Source: a virus. Taken from it: 33,369 bases of DNA. The notes under the pieces were generated by a model. That model had not been told where the DNA came from. It did no database searches and saw only the letters and a program-made list of their open reading frames with translations. The stretch covers positions 1-33,369 of the IMG/VR virus record IMGVR_UViG_3300032236_000560; one strand, 5' to 3'. Below are positions 12,770 through 21,646 of this stretch, piece after piece. The translations under genes and the position numbers were made by a program. Each line of letters begins with the position of its first letter. Positions within the stretch are counted from its first letter, which is position 1.

Positions 12770-13087
12770 ATGGCAAATGAACACATACCTAAACCCGGAA
12801 CAGGCGTTGCATATTGGGAACCACATGAAAAAAGACGTAGCGACAAAGCACCAGACTTTCAAGGCTTTATCACTTTGGAGATGGATTACAAAGCAGGTGA
12901 GAAACTCAAGTTCGGAATCTGGCAAAAAGAAACCAGAATGGGTACTACTTTGTTATCCCTGCGGGAAGACAACTATTCAAAGAAAATGAACCTGCAAAAG
13001 GATCAGCCAAGGGAAGTCGAGTACAGAAGACCTAACTTACCTAGGCCACACGCCTCCCAGCATGGTGACGATGACGTACCCTTTTAA
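12770..13087 (+). CDS. SSB-like protein with DDDVPF tail
   Basis: A 105-residue protein starting at the ATG at 12770, with AGGA six bases upstream. Residues 28-70 alternate strands (FQGFITLEMDYKAG, then KLKFGIWQKETRMG), compatible with a small beta barrel. The protein ends HGDDDVPF, the acidic Pro-Phe tip by which bacterial SSB recruits repair and replication proteins (DDDIPF in E. coli). The barrel does not look like canonical SSB. Position next to recT supports single-stranded-DNA binding. The stop overlaps the next start as TAATG. Confidence 0.68.
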   Translation: MANEHIPKPGTGVAYWEPHEKRRSDKAPDFQGFITLEMDYKAGEKLKFGIWQKETRMGTTLLSLREDNYSKKMNLQKDQPREVEYRRPNLPRPHASQHGDDDVPF

Positions 13088-13404
13088 TGGCAAAACAATC
13101 ACCTACTAGCCGTACCTTAGAAGTCCTGCGAGAGAAGGGCTACACGGTCGCTATCGTGGAAAAGTGGAATCCACACGCCAGAATTCGTCAAGACCTATTT
13201 GGGTTTATTGACATTCTGGCAATCAAAAGGGATGAAACCCTCGCTATACAGGCAACTGCAAGCGGGGTTTCTGATCGTCTTAAAAAGATTATGGCAAGTG
13301 AACTACTGCCAAAAGTAAGGGAGGCAGGATGGAAGATTCAAATCTGGGGCTGGAGGAAGTCAGCCAAGGGAACGTATGTCTTGAGGATTTTAGACGTATC
13401 GTAA
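13087..13404 (+). CDS. Nuclease-like protein (resolvase/VRR-NUC type)
   Basis: A 105-residue protein. LREKGYTVAIVEKWNPHARIRQDLFGFIDILAI, described piecewise, has a Trp-Asn-Pro followed by the DLFGFIDILAI strand with D42, and then TLAIQATASG near 51-60. This resembles PD-(D/E)XK proteins of the Holliday-junction or VRR-NUC type, but the usual Glu-x-Lys is replaced by Gln-Ala-Thr, so it may be inactive or use a variant site. Coupled by TAATG to the SSB-like gene. A junction or end-processing role is inferred from context. Confidence 0.66.
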   Translation: MAKQSPTSRTLEVLREKGYTVAIVEKWNPHARIRQDLFGFIDILAIKRDETLAIQATASGVSDRLKKIMASELLPKVREAGWKIQIWGWRKSAKGTYVLRILDVS

Positions 13405-13565
13405 CGGAGGCATACGTTGCAGGATACAACGCAGCACTCCAAGAGATACAGATTAAGCCTGAGACTCAACCCAGTTTAAACGAGCAAGAATTGTATTACT
13501 CGAACCAGCGATTGTTGCGCTTGCAACCACATACAAAATGTCTGGGCCATCAGGGTAGAAGTTAG
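13329..13565 (+). CDS. Small protein overlapping convergent structural gene
   Basis: The 78-residue frame starts inside the nuclease-like gene with a strong AGGGAGG four bases before the ATG. Residues 17-45 (LEDFRRIVTEAYVAGYN, then AALQEIQ) read like a genuine small helical phage protein. The last 37 codons, however, run antisense to the end of the large structural gene (13453-16095), a 113-base tail-to-tail overlap. The N-terminal half is persuasive; the C-terminal half may be fortuitous. Confidence 0.5.
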   Translation: MEDSNLGLEEVSQGNVCLEDFRRIVTEAYVAGYNAALQEIQIKPETQPSLNEQELYYSNQRLLRLQPHTKCLGHQGRS

Positions 13566-16095
13566 CCTGTGATGTTGGAACAGTATTAGATGTTCCACCA
13601 CCAAGAGCCGCATTACCAATAGCTGCAATAGCAGATAAGTCATAAGTTGTTTGACCGCCTGTGTTGCTGTAGAAAGCTGCTATAGATGTACCGCCAGAGA
13701 TGGTGATTGTGTTTGTAGTGTTAACCGCTATTTGTGAGATAGAGTCTGTGTTAGTACCAGACTGTGCAACGCTACCAAATGTGCCTGAGAAACCAGAAGG
13801 TACACCATTCAAAATCAACTGCACTAGGTATGTGACGTTGGTCACTACAGCAATCTCACGCAACTGCAACTGCAAGCGGTTGATAATTTCTTTTAGACCA
13901 AACAAGCCAACTTGTCCGTTGTCCACAGACGGGGCAATACGAATAGCCATGATTGGCACGGCAGCCGTAGAGTTAGGGCTTGTCAGGGCTGTGGTCATTC
14001 CGTAGTTGTAAATAGCAGAGGCATCGTTGTTGAAGCCTCCATCCATGACGACAGATGATCCCCAATGTGATAGGAGAGCTGCGGTATCAGGAGCAGAGTA
14101 TTCAACTGAGACAGGCGCAGTAGATGAGTAGGTAAATGCAGTAGCAGATGCACCACCAGTTTGTCCACGAGTCACACCCAGCAACTGTGTTCCATTCATG
14201 GAAAGGTATTTAATGTATTCAACAACACCAGAAACACCAGATCCACGAATAATTGCAGTACCACCAGCAGGATTAAATCCAAAAGTGCTACTTACGTTAA
14301 TGGTTGTGTCTCCACTTGCAACGCTTGCCGTAATAAATGTTGTTTGAATTTCATTGTTTTGCTCATAGTGACTTGCCATGTTTCCAGAACGCAAGTAAGC
14401 CGTGTACTGCACGTTATTGTTTTGGAACGTATAAACGTAGGCAATCGCACCATTGGTAGTACGAACACCAAATCTTACCGCACCTGCACCATACCAAGAA
14501 TAATCAATGTACCACATCTGAACTTTGGTTAAATCAAGTTTAAATCCAGATGGATTAGCAGAACTGTTGCTACCGTCAAGCACGTCATACCATTGTGACT
14601 GAGGAATCTTTGTATCAATGGTGCGAGATACGATGGCGTTGGTGATAGATGCGCCCCTGTACTCAGGAGAGATAGACAGGCTTGTATCACTTGATATTGA
14701 CAGAACACGGTAAGATGCGCCCCGAATCACAATGTAGTCACCAACTACCAAAGTAGTTGAGAATGCTGTGTTTGTGCCAGTAACAGTACCCACGCCTTGA
14801 TTAACAGAGATTAAACCGGGTATTTGATTTACGCTAGTACGCAAGACTGCATACAACTGTTGACCGTCATACTGGAAGAACATTCCGTTTTGTGAATCTG
14901 TAAAACCGATCTTGTTGCTAGATCCAAACCAGTTGGTTGGGCTAACGTGAAGTATGTTGGGAACAGTAGACGTTGCAGTTGTTACACTTGGAACAACATT
15001 ATTAATGGTGCTGTATGTAAATGTTGTTGCACTTGGAACAGATGTGATCTGGAAGTATCCGTTGTAAACAGATTGGTCAGCGCCAGAAACCGTTACAAAA
15101 GTATTGATCGTCAAATTGTGGGCAGTCTTAGTCGTAACTGTAACTACTGAACCGTTTGAGGTCAGTACAGGCAACTGGATCTGTGGGCACATGATTGTTC
15201 CAGTAGAAAACTGAATGCCTTTACCTGATTGGTAACGGAAGTATCTACGGGTTTGACGATACAAAATAGCATTAGGTACAGATGATCCAGCAGTAAAGTT
15301 TACAGATCCATCGTACGCACGAACAGTTACCGCACCAGCAGGTCTTGCATATACACAAACCTGTGTATTACCGCTAGAGCCGGGAGTTGTGGCAGTTCCT
15401 GTCAAAGTTGATGTAATTGTGAATACATTTTGTGCGGTAACACTTGCAACTACCCAAGGAGCGTTGAGTCCTGTGACTCCAGTTGTACCAACAATATAAA
15501 CCAAAGAACCTACTGAGAGGCCATGAGCATAAGTGGTGTTAACTGTGATGGCAGTACCAGACAATGTGATTGCCGTTGTACTGGCTGCAGCAACCGCAAT
15601 ACCACAGTTGGAATAGAAGTATCCAGCATAGATATAAGTTGATGTGGATGAATAACATGCGCTGGTAAATATTTGATTTTGCATGGTCAGGACGTATGAA
15701 GTCGCTGATGATGCAGTAGTGACCAATCCCCATCCAGCTGCGTTAGGGTCAACAGGGTCTTGAATAAAAATAGGTGTACCAACAGCATAAGTCACAGAAC
15801 TGGCACTAAGTGTCAAAGCCAACTGGTATTTATTGCTTTGATTACCAATGATTTGAGTTACAGCCAAAGGCGTATTTGTTAAGTAATAGCAAGACTGACG
15901 GTTCTGTTGCAGGGCTACTTGCTCCCACTTTGATGACTGCTGACCATATTCAAAGTCAGTATCAATCAGAGATTGAGGAGTACTTACTCTCAGCTTTTCC
16001 ACAGCATCATAAGCACCCGATCTTTGTTTTTGGAGTGTTAAGGCTTGGCTATTAGCTTGGCTACTTGGTTGTGGTGCAAATGATGATATGGTCAT
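13453..16095 (-). CDS. Large virion structural protein, 880 residues
   Basis: A Ser/Thr/Val-rich, all-beta protein and the last gene of the leftward block. The N-terminus (RSGAYDAVEKLRVSTPQ, then LIDTDFEYGQQSSKWE, about 26-58) is a pattern I recall from large structural proteins of several tailed phages. At about 180-232 and 313-365 two beta modules share AHGLSVGSLVYIVG and AHNLTINTFVTVSG. AAGGA precedes the ATG at 16095. No enzyme motif is seen. Possible roles are a tail appendage or a neck/whisker protein; I cannot decide between them. Confidence 0.8.
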   Translation of the reverse strand: MTISSFAPQPSSQANSQALTLQKQRSGAYDAVEKLRVSTPQSLIDTDFEYGQQSSKWEQVALQQNRQSCYYLTNTPLAVTQIIGNQSNKYQLALTLSASSVTYAVGTPIFIQDPVDPNAAGWGLVTTASSATSYVLTMQNQIFTSACYSSTSTYIYAGYFYSNCGIAVAAASTTAITLSGTAITVNTTYAHGLSVGSLVYIVGTTGVTGLNAPWVVASVTAQNVFTITSTLTGTATTPGSSGNTQVCVYARPAGAVTVRAYDGSVNFTAGSSVPNAILYRQTRRYFRYQSGKGIQFSTGTIMCPQIQLPVLTSNGSVVTVTTKTAHNLTINTFVTVSGADQSVYNGYFQITSVPSATTFTYSTINNVVPSVTTATSTVPNILHVSPTNWFGSSNKIGFTDSQNGMFFQYDGQQLYAVLRTSVNQIPGLISVNQGVGTVTGTNTAFSTTLVVGDYIVIRGASYRVLSISSDTSLSISPEYRGASITNAIVSRTIDTKIPQSQWYDVLDGSNSSANPSGFKLDLTKVQMWYIDYSWYGAGAVRFGVRTTNGAIAYVYTFQNNNVQYTAYLRSGNMASHYEQNNEIQTTFITASVASGDTTINVSSTFGFNPAGGTAIIRGSGVSGVVEYIKYLSMNGTQLLGVTRGQTGGASATAFTYSSTAPVSVEYSAPDTAALLSHWGSSVVMDGGFNNDASAIYNYGMTTALTSPNSTAAVPIMAIRIAPSVDNGQVGLFGLKEIINRLQLQLREIAVVTNVTYLVQLILNGVPSGFSGTFGSVAQSGTNTDSISQIAVNTTNTITISGGTSIAAFYSNTGGQTTYDLSAIAAIGNAALGGGTSNTVPTSQANFYPDGPDILYVVASATIAGSSNTILARLNWVESQA

Positions 16096-16097
16096 GA

Positions 16098-16367
16098 TTA
16101 TTCCTTAATGTCCTTAACAATACGTTTTGTTCCACCTGTCATGTAGAAAGGACTAGACTCAGGATTGATGGGGTGAACGCCAATATGCGCCCCAGATTTC
16201 TCTAGGAATTGACGTTTTGTCTCTGGACGGATAGTAGCCATACTATCAGCCCAGCGATATTGGAGCGTACCGTCTACAGGTATGCGATTGTCACCAGTAC
16301 GAGTGGACACATCTTTACTATGTGTCATCTCTTTCTGAATACATTGGCTTTTGAACAGTTGGCTCAT
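16098..16367 (-). CDS. Small unknown protein, 89 residues
   Basis: I chose the ATG at 16367, with AAGGA eight bases upstream; the longer reading to 16421 would overlap the membrane protein gene further and has no good site. Begins MSQLFKSQCIQKEMTHSKD and has a basic, Pro-containing C-terminal half (HIGVHPINPESSPFYM). Two bases separate its stop from the next start. Function unknown; it is probably co-expressed with the large structural protein. Confidence 0.65.
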   Translation of the reverse strand: MSQLFKSQCIQKEMTHSKDVSTRTGDNRIPVDGTLQYRWADSMATIRPETKRQFLEKSGAHIGVHPINPESSPFYMTGGTKRIVKDIKE

Positions 16368-16563
16368 GATTACGTTCCTTATATAAAACTGGCAAAAATA
16401 CACATACACAAAAGACGGCAAAGGCGCACAGGCGCAACCAGTCAGGATTATTCATTATCCATGTTGCAAGTGCAAATGTCATGCAAAGTGCAACAATTGT
16501 CAATAATCTGTCGGTAATTACACCTAACGCAAGTCTTAATAAAGCAGCAACTTTTTGTTCCAT
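16318..16563 (-). CDS. Small two-helix membrane protein, 81 residues
   Basis: AGGGGG lies upstream of the ATG at 16563. Hydrophobic helices at about 20-37 and 43-61 are joined by a short turn (NNPDW), with a basic, charged C-terminus after YKERNHEP. Its end overlaps the next gene by 50 bases. Such small two-pass proteins in phages are often called holin-like, but another two-pass candidate is linked to the lysis genes at 26220, so the role here is open. Confidence 0.68.
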   Translation of the reverse strand: MEQKVAALLRLALGVITDRLLTIVALCMTFALATWIMNNPDWLRLCAFAVFCVCVFLPVLYKERNHEPTVQKPMYSERDDT

Positions 16564-16596
16564 GATTTCCCCCTGAGTTAAAGCCCTATTATATCT

Positions 16597-16812
16597 CTAT
16601 GTCTCACTATCCTCATCATCATCGTCTAAGAATCCTGCGCCCCAAGCATCATCGCTTACCTTAAGTTTGAGGGCTTCAAGTTTCAGACTTCTATCAATAA
16701 CTTTCATTTTATCGGTTAAACTGGCCTCGGAATCATTCATTGTCATTTCCAAGAGTTTAGCGATAGCCTTTTCTAGAGCCGGGTCTATCCCGGCTGTTTT
16801 TTTCTTACTCAT
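16597..16812 (-). CDS. Small protein with acidic tail, 71 residues
   Basis: The start ATG at 16812 directly follows the TAA of the preceding gene, with GGGGA upstream. The N-terminus is basic (MSKKK), the middle helical (KMKVIDRSLKLEALKLKV) and the end strongly acidic (LDDDDEDSE). I recall similar small proteins in podovirus-like genomes but not a function. The charge split suggests it bridges a nucleic acid or basic surface and another protein. Confidence 0.65.
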   Translation of the reverse strand: MSKKKTAGIDPALEKAIAKLLEMTMNDSEASLTDKMKVIDRSLKLEALKLKVSDDAWGAGFLDDDDEDSET

Positions 16813-18891
16813 TTAATCCCCTACTGCTTTTAATCCGTAATATCCGGCTACGCCACCAAGACCTAATCCGCTATACAAACCAGTTTTTCTGATCAAAGCC
16901 CAGATCGTTTGCTTGGCTTTTTCTGATTCACCATAAGCATTTTTAGCCATTTCTATTTGTTGCAACAACTCACGATGTAGTTTTTCGTCAATCAAATTTT
17001 CTCCACGCATTTTGTTAATCAAAGTCGTAGATTTGGCTATTGCATCTTTTGGTGATGCCTCCTCAATTTGTGTGGCTAAATTACCGTATTTGGTAGCCAG
17101 TTTTTCTTGGGTTTCTCTGGCTGCTTTTGCCTCTGAAGATTCTCCAGTTAATCTTGCAACATCTGATTTTGCCTTTTGTGTAGCCTTTACTCCAGCAGTT
17201 TCAGCAACTGATTTGGCCTCGGCAATCTTTTCCATGCCTGATCTGAACTCAGGGAATACCCTTAACAAACCTTCATTCTTGCCAATAAAGTCTTTTGCTT
17301 GCTTAGAACTCATGTTTTCCATTTGAGTACGCAAATTACCTTTGATTGATTCAATCAATTCATGTGACTTACCACCTGTCAAATCAAGTAGTTTTTGCGC
17401 CCTCTCTGCACTACCATCCAAATAATATTTGGCAGCAGATGCTTTGTCAGCAGAAAACAAAACTTCATCTTCAGCAAGTTTTTGTGCATCTATTAAACTT
17501 TCTCCCCGACCAGCCAAGGCTTTATTGATTGGTATAGATCCGGCCTGATATTTACTTAAATACTCACCAACACCGGGTTCGTAAGCATCCATTGCTGCTC
17601 TTAATTTTTTGGCAATATCTGTCCTTCTGGCAACATCTAAGGCTGAAAATCCTGATTGCTCTGCTAAATCCTTGTCTGTCAACATCCTCCTCATAAACTC
17701 TGCCTGATCCAAAGTCATAGGCTCTTGTTTTGTTGTTTTAGCGACATAACCCGGAACAATTGATTCTTTTACTTTTTCAGCATTAATTTCATTTTGACTT
17801 AATGGGACTTCCTTGCCTTTCAAAGATTGCAATCTTGCTTGCAATTGACCTCTATATGGTTCAGTAGTGCGATTAATTTGAGTTTCTAAATCTGCAAAAG
17901 CCTCATTAAGTATTGGAGCAGATTTTGGATTGTTGACCATATGATCGCCACCCGTTTCTCTACTTCTTGCTCGTTCAAATGCCGGGTTTTTCTCACCCTC
18001 AATTGCTGTAGTCTCTCTTGCTTTAGACAACTCTTGGACGTTGCTACGACCTTTATTTTGAATAAGACCGCCAAGATCTTCATCCAAAGTTTTGGTTTTA
18101 CCAAATGAATCTAAAGCAGAATTAACTTTTTTATCTCTTGCAACCTGTCTTGCCTCGGCTACAGGCTCTCTACCACCAACTTGTTGTAATGCTTTGTTTG
18201 CTGCAATTTCTTTTTGTGTTGGGGCAACCTTTGCTTTTTCAGCGGTAGATTCAACCCCTCTTGCAACATCTTTTGCCTTTTGTGCTGCTTGTTCTGCAAG
18301 TACGTCACCTTCTTTTCCAAAGGCTTTTTGACCGTATTCAACAGCTTTTTTACCTGCTTTGTACACACCAGGTACAGCAGGTAGCGCAGATCCTATAGCA
18401 CCGGACACTAATCCAGCCTCGCCTTTTTCACCCATGCGTTGACCGTAATCTTCTTTGCCAGTAGGTGTTAAGGCAAATCCACCCAGACCAGCACCTGCGC
18501 CAGTAGCCAATGCTCTACCAAGTAGACCAGCACCTTCTGACAATTTAAATGCAGCACCACCGGGTACTAAAGATGTGCCAATAACACCGGGTATGTAACC
18601 TGCACGAGTTGCTACTGGTGATCTGGCAGCACTTTCTCGATATGCTTTTTCAACAGCCTGTGATCCTCTTGCAGATGCCCTACCAATAGGGCCGGGCACT
18701 AACTCTCCAAGACCTAATACAGGTTCGGCAAGACTTGTACCAAATCCTACCGCAACATCTTTGGCAGTATCTAATCCGCTACTTTCTTTTTTCTCAGGCG
18801 GGGCAAATCGAGAAATATCAGGCGGGGCAAACCTTGATATGTCTGGAGCAGATTTATCTTCGGGGGGAGCAAATCTTGATATGTCAACCAT
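16813..18891 (-). CDS. Probable ejection/internal virion protein with DISRFAPP repeats
   Basis: A 692-residue protein. The N-terminus carries three copies of DISRFAPP (residues 3-10, 17-24, 25-32). Residues about 45-185 are Gly/Ala-rich and hydrophobic, compatible with membrane insertion. From about 190 to 650 it is long, charged and helical (Ala/Lys/Glu), and a further hydrophobic Gly-rich segment lies near the C-terminus (YSGLGLGGVAGYYG). Internal virion proteins of short-tailed phages, which form the DNA ejection channel, are long helical proteins with membrane-active parts, so this is my best reading. No lytic transglycosylase motif is seen. The start overlaps the previous stop as TAATG. 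Confidence 0.68.
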   Translation of the reverse strand: MVDISRFAPPEDKSAPDISRFAPPDISRFAPPEKKESSGLDTAKDVAVGFGTSLAEPVLGLGELVPGPIGRASARGSQAVEKAYRESAARSPVATRAGYIPGVIGTSLVPGGAAFKLSEGAGLLGRALATGAGAGLGGFALTPTGKEDYGQRMGEKGEAGLVSGAIGSALPAVPGVYKAGKKAVEYGQKAFGKEGDVLAEQAAQKAKDVARGVESTAEKAKVAPTQKEIAANKALQQVGGREPVAEARQVARDKKVNSALDSFGKTKTLDEDLGGLIQNKGRSNVQELSKARETTAIEGEKNPAFERARSRETGGDHMVNNPKSAPILNEAFADLETQINRTTEPYRGQLQARLQSLKGKEVPLSQNEINAEKVKESIVPGYVAKTTKQEPMTLDQAEFMRRMLTDKDLAEQSGFSALDVARRTDIAKKLRAAMDAYEPGVGEYLSKYQAGSIPINKALAGRGESLIDAQKLAEDEVLFSADKASAAKYYLDGSAERAQKLLDLTGGKSHELIESIKGNLRTQMENMSSKQAKDFIGKNEGLLRVFPEFRSGMEKIAEAKSVAETAGVKATQKAKSDVARLTGESSEAKAARETQEKLATKYGNLATQIEEASPKDAIAKSTTLINKMRGENLIDEKLHRELLQQIEMAKNAYGESEKAKQTIWALIRKTGLYSGLGLGGVAGYYGLKAVGD
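18796..18885 (-). repeat. Triplicated DISRFAPP coding repeat
   Basis: The N-terminal codons encode DISRFAPP three times, the last two directly adjacent and the first separated by six residues. The adjacent copies correspond to a 24-base tandem unit beginning GGCGGGGCAAA on the plus strand, with silent differences between copies, so the peptide rather than the DNA appears conserved. Confidence 0.75.
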
Positions 18892-20540
18892 TACAAATAC
18901 CCCTGTTTCTTTAATGCCTCTTTTGCTTTATCAAGACTTCCTTGAAAATATTTGTCAGCATATGCTTTTACTTCGGCATCGGTTGCTTTTGCTTTTTCTT
19001 CTGTGCCCTGCAAAGATTGTCCATCGTCATTCAAACGATTTACAAAATTGTTGGTCATATCATTTAATATACCAGCAGTTAATTTTGGAGATGGAACAAG
19101 TCCAACGCTTGTAACCTCCCTATCCATGTCATCAAGCAACTTAACCATTCCTGCCGGATTAAATTGATTTTGTTGTAACAGAGCGTTATATTGCTGTTGG
19201 AATGAAACCGTAGTTCTTCCGCTACCAGACAATGCTCTTTCATATCTTGTCAACATTGAGGCGTATTTTTTAGCAAACCTCAATGCTGCTTGATCTTCTG
19301 GAGGGTAATTGCTGTCATCAAATGGAACATTGTTTTTAAATGACTGATAGTATTTATCAGTAAACTGACGAAGTTGTCCTTCTCTGCCAACCAAGCTACG
19401 ATCATTTCTGACCATATCTTGTAATTCTCTTAAATTTGCTTTGGCAGCTACTGTATCTTCAACTACTGCTCTGTTTTTCTTGTCTGAAATATGAACGCCA
19501 TATTTAGCCAATTGATCAACAACATCATCGGCAGTTGCATTAGATTTTGTTGAGGCGGCTCCAACTTTGGTCATACCAGCAAGACCACCTTCAACTTCAA
19601 CAACTGCTTGTTTCTTGGGATTCCACACCCCAATTTTTCCGTTAGGTAAATTATAGAAAGTAGGTTCTTTTTCAGACAATCTTAATTCGTGTTCCTCTTT
19701 CATTTTGGTTCTTGCATCGGCAAGACTTTGTTGTCTTTCCCTTATTTTCTCCAAAGATGTTTTAACACTTTCTATCATTTTTCCAACTTCATCAAGCCTT
19801 CCAGCACGAGCAAGAGCGGCAACGGGGCCTGTATTATCTATAGCAATAAGTTCTTTAATCTTTTGCTCACCAAGTTCTTTGTTCTTAGATAACAAGTTCA
19901 TGGCATCTTTAAAAGTCTTTTCAACCTTTTGATTATGACTTTCTAATTGCTTAAGATTTTCTTCGTAATTTGCCTTCTCTTGGTTGTAGCGTTCTTTGTT
20001 GCCTTCTTTAAAACCTTGAGACAAACCACTCATGGCAGACAAAGTTGCCAACCCATGATACTTACCCATGCCACCACTACCAAATGTAGCAATGCTCATA
20101 AGTCCAAACATTTGTGCTAATTCACCAGCAGTTTGTTTTGATGGCGCAAAAGGATCTGCCTCTCTGAGATCATTTTGATGTTGTTGCGCTAAAGTTTTTT
20201 CTTGATTGTTAATATCTTCGTATAGTTTAGTTCTGTCTTGTTCTGCTTTGACTAAAGTTGCTTGTTGATCATTTAAAGCTCTTTCTCTGCTTCTAGATGC
20301 CTCACCTGCTAAAGCCAACTCTTGCTGTTGCAGATTACCAATATCTTTAACGCCATATTGTTGTGGATTGGATTGCAATATACGATCAGCAGATACAGGT
20401 TCTGGGGGCGCACCTTTTGCAATAGACGGTGTTACGCCCGGCACAGGAGGTGCAATAGGATTAGCGGGAGCAATAGCCTTGGGTACAGGCTTTGTTTGAT
20501 CTTGAGTTTGATCTTGTGTTGCAAGTGATCCAATAGCCAT
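18891..20540 (-). CDS. Long helical virion protein, probable ejection protein
   Basis: A 549-residue protein: Pro-rich N-terminal 50 residues, then long charged helical segments (about 65-130 and 170-300) typical of coiled coils, with a short Gly/Met-rich hydrophobic stretch between them (FGLMSIATFGSGGMG, about 144-158). The C-terminal half is mixed helical. No catalytic motif is recognised. It sits between two other large virion-type proteins in a run of TAATG-coupled genes, the arrangement seen for internal or ejection proteins in short-tailed phages. The function is inferred from order and composition. Confidence 0.62.
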   Translation of the reverse strand: MAIGSLATQDQTQDQTKPVPKAIAPANPIAPPVPGVTPSIAKGAPPEPVSADRILQSNPQQYGVKDIGNLQQQELALAGEASRSRERALNDQQATLVKAEQDRTKLYEDINNQEKTLAQQHQNDLREADPFAPSKQTAGELAQMFGLMSIATFGSGGMGKYHGLATLSAMSGLSQGFKEGNKERYNQEKANYEENLKQLESHNQKVEKTFKDAMNLLSKNKELGEQKIKELIAIDNTGPVAALARAGRLDEVGKMIESVKTSLEKIRERQQSLADARTKMKEEHELRLSEKEPTFYNLPNGKIGVWNPKKQAVVEVEGGLAGMTKVGAASTKSNATADDVVDQLAKYGVHISDKKNRAVVEDTVAAKANLRELQDMVRNDRSLVGREGQLRQFTDKYYQSFKNNVPFDDSNYPPEDQAALRFAKKYASMLTRYERALSGSGRTTVSFQQQYNALLQQNQFNPAGMVKLLDDMDREVTSVGLVPSPKLTAGILNDMTNNFVNRLNDDGQSLQGTEEKAKATDAEVKAYADKYFQGSLDKAKEALKKQGYL

Positions 20541-21646
20541 TATGCGTTCCCCCTAGGTTTTTCAGCAGGGTTGATCTTTGTATTAGATGCGGGTAAATAC
20601 GAACCAATGTTTTGATAGAACTGATTGGCTGCAGCGTTGGCATCCACACTTTGTTTATAACCTGCATCAATAGCACTTGCAATTGCATTATTTGCGCCTT
20701 GGTTGATTGAAGCACCACCTTGGATAAGTTGCAGACCTTGAGCAATATTTTGTTGGGCATACTGTTGTGCAAGTGCTTGTAATTGTGCAGCATCTTGCAT
20801 AGCAACCGTACCCGCACTCCCTTGACCAGATTCAGCCCTCTTTTGTGCTTGTTGTGCTGCAACTGTTTGTAGGTTTTGTTGTTGGGCAGCAGTTAATCCA
20901 CCAGCCTGACCTTGACCCAAGATTTGATTACCTTGTTGGCTAAGTTGCAAAGCCTGTGCTTGATTAGGTGCTTGCAACGCCTCAAGTCTTGCTTGATTAG
21001 CTGCTGCTTGTTCTTGCGCTGCTTGCTGTGCTTTCCTAGCTTGCATGGCCTGATACACGTTATACCCGGCACTTGCGTAAGGCATAAAAGGATCTAAGGC
21101 TTTGGATAAAGTACTTGCAGATTCTCCATAAGGCTTTAAAAAATCGGCAACAGATTGACCAACACCCTTTTCTGAGCCGGGTGGTGGATTGTTTTGCGCT
21201 TCTATTTCAGACCTTCTAAAGTTTTCTTGAGGCGTATTTGCAACATCAAGTGAACTTTGAGGAATAGTGTTAAATCCTTGATTTGTTTGGGGCGCAGGGG
21301 CTAACACATTTGCTGGAGCTGTTGGCGCAGGAGCAGAAGGAGTTACAGGAGCAGGAGAGGTAGTAGGTTGTCCTGTAGGCTCTGGCGCAACATTTTCCGC
21401 AAACATATTTGCAGATGGTGTTTGTGATTCTGTACCACCATAGTCAGAATAGTTTGTATCGTCAAATTCCATAATCCCTGTTTCGGGATTAATCTTCCCA
21501 CTACCGCCATGCTTTTTCAGCAAAGCCATTTCTTTGGGGTTTATGTGGGCAAGAATAGAATCTTTGCCACGTCCAGCCGCAGCAAGACGTTTTGCCATCG
21601 AGGGCAAGTCCATGTCAACTTGTAGTAATTTTGCGAGTGTTGCCAT
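20540..21646 (-). CDS. Gln/Ala-rich virion-associated protein
   Basis: A 368-residue protein. The N-terminal KDSILAHINPKEMALLKKHG, continuing through GSGKINPETGIMEFDD (about 28-63), is a pattern I recall at the start of virion proteins in many environmental phages. A Pro/Thr/Ala-rich linker (about 85-120) follows, then a Gln/Ala-rich helical region (about 205-310). It is in the ejection-protein run and probably packaged in the virion. The start ATG directly follows the previous TAA. Confidence 0.66.
   Translation of the reverse strand: MATLAKLLQVDMDLPSMAKRLAAAGRGKDSILAHINPKEMALLKKHGGSGKINPETGIMEFDDTNYSDYGGTESQTPSANMFAENVAPEPTGQPTTSPAPVTPSAPAPTAPANVLAPAPQTNQGFNTIPQSSLDVANTPQENFRRSEIEAQNNPPPGSEKGVGQSVADFLKPYGESASTLSKALDPFMPYASAGYNVYQAMQARKAQQAAQEQAAANQARLEALQAPNQAQALQLSQQGNQILGQGQAGGLTAAQQQNLQTVAAQQAQKRAESGQGSAGTVAMQDAAQLQALAQQYAQQNIAQGLQLIQGGASINQGANNAIASAIDAGYKQSVDANAAANQFYQNIGSYLPASNTKINPAEKPRGNA

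Noticed and set aside
13700-14532. Plus-strand frames of 101 and 123 codons inside the 880-residue gene
   Set aside because: They are antisense to a clear structural gene, rich in Cys/Thr/Arg as expected for the complement of Ser/Thr/Val codons, and without ribosome binding sites.
20461-20862. 133-codon minus-strand frame crossing two virion genes
   Set aside because: It overlaps two well-supported coupled genes in another frame; its Leu/Gln/Lys-rich composition reflects the Gln/Ala repeats read out of frame.
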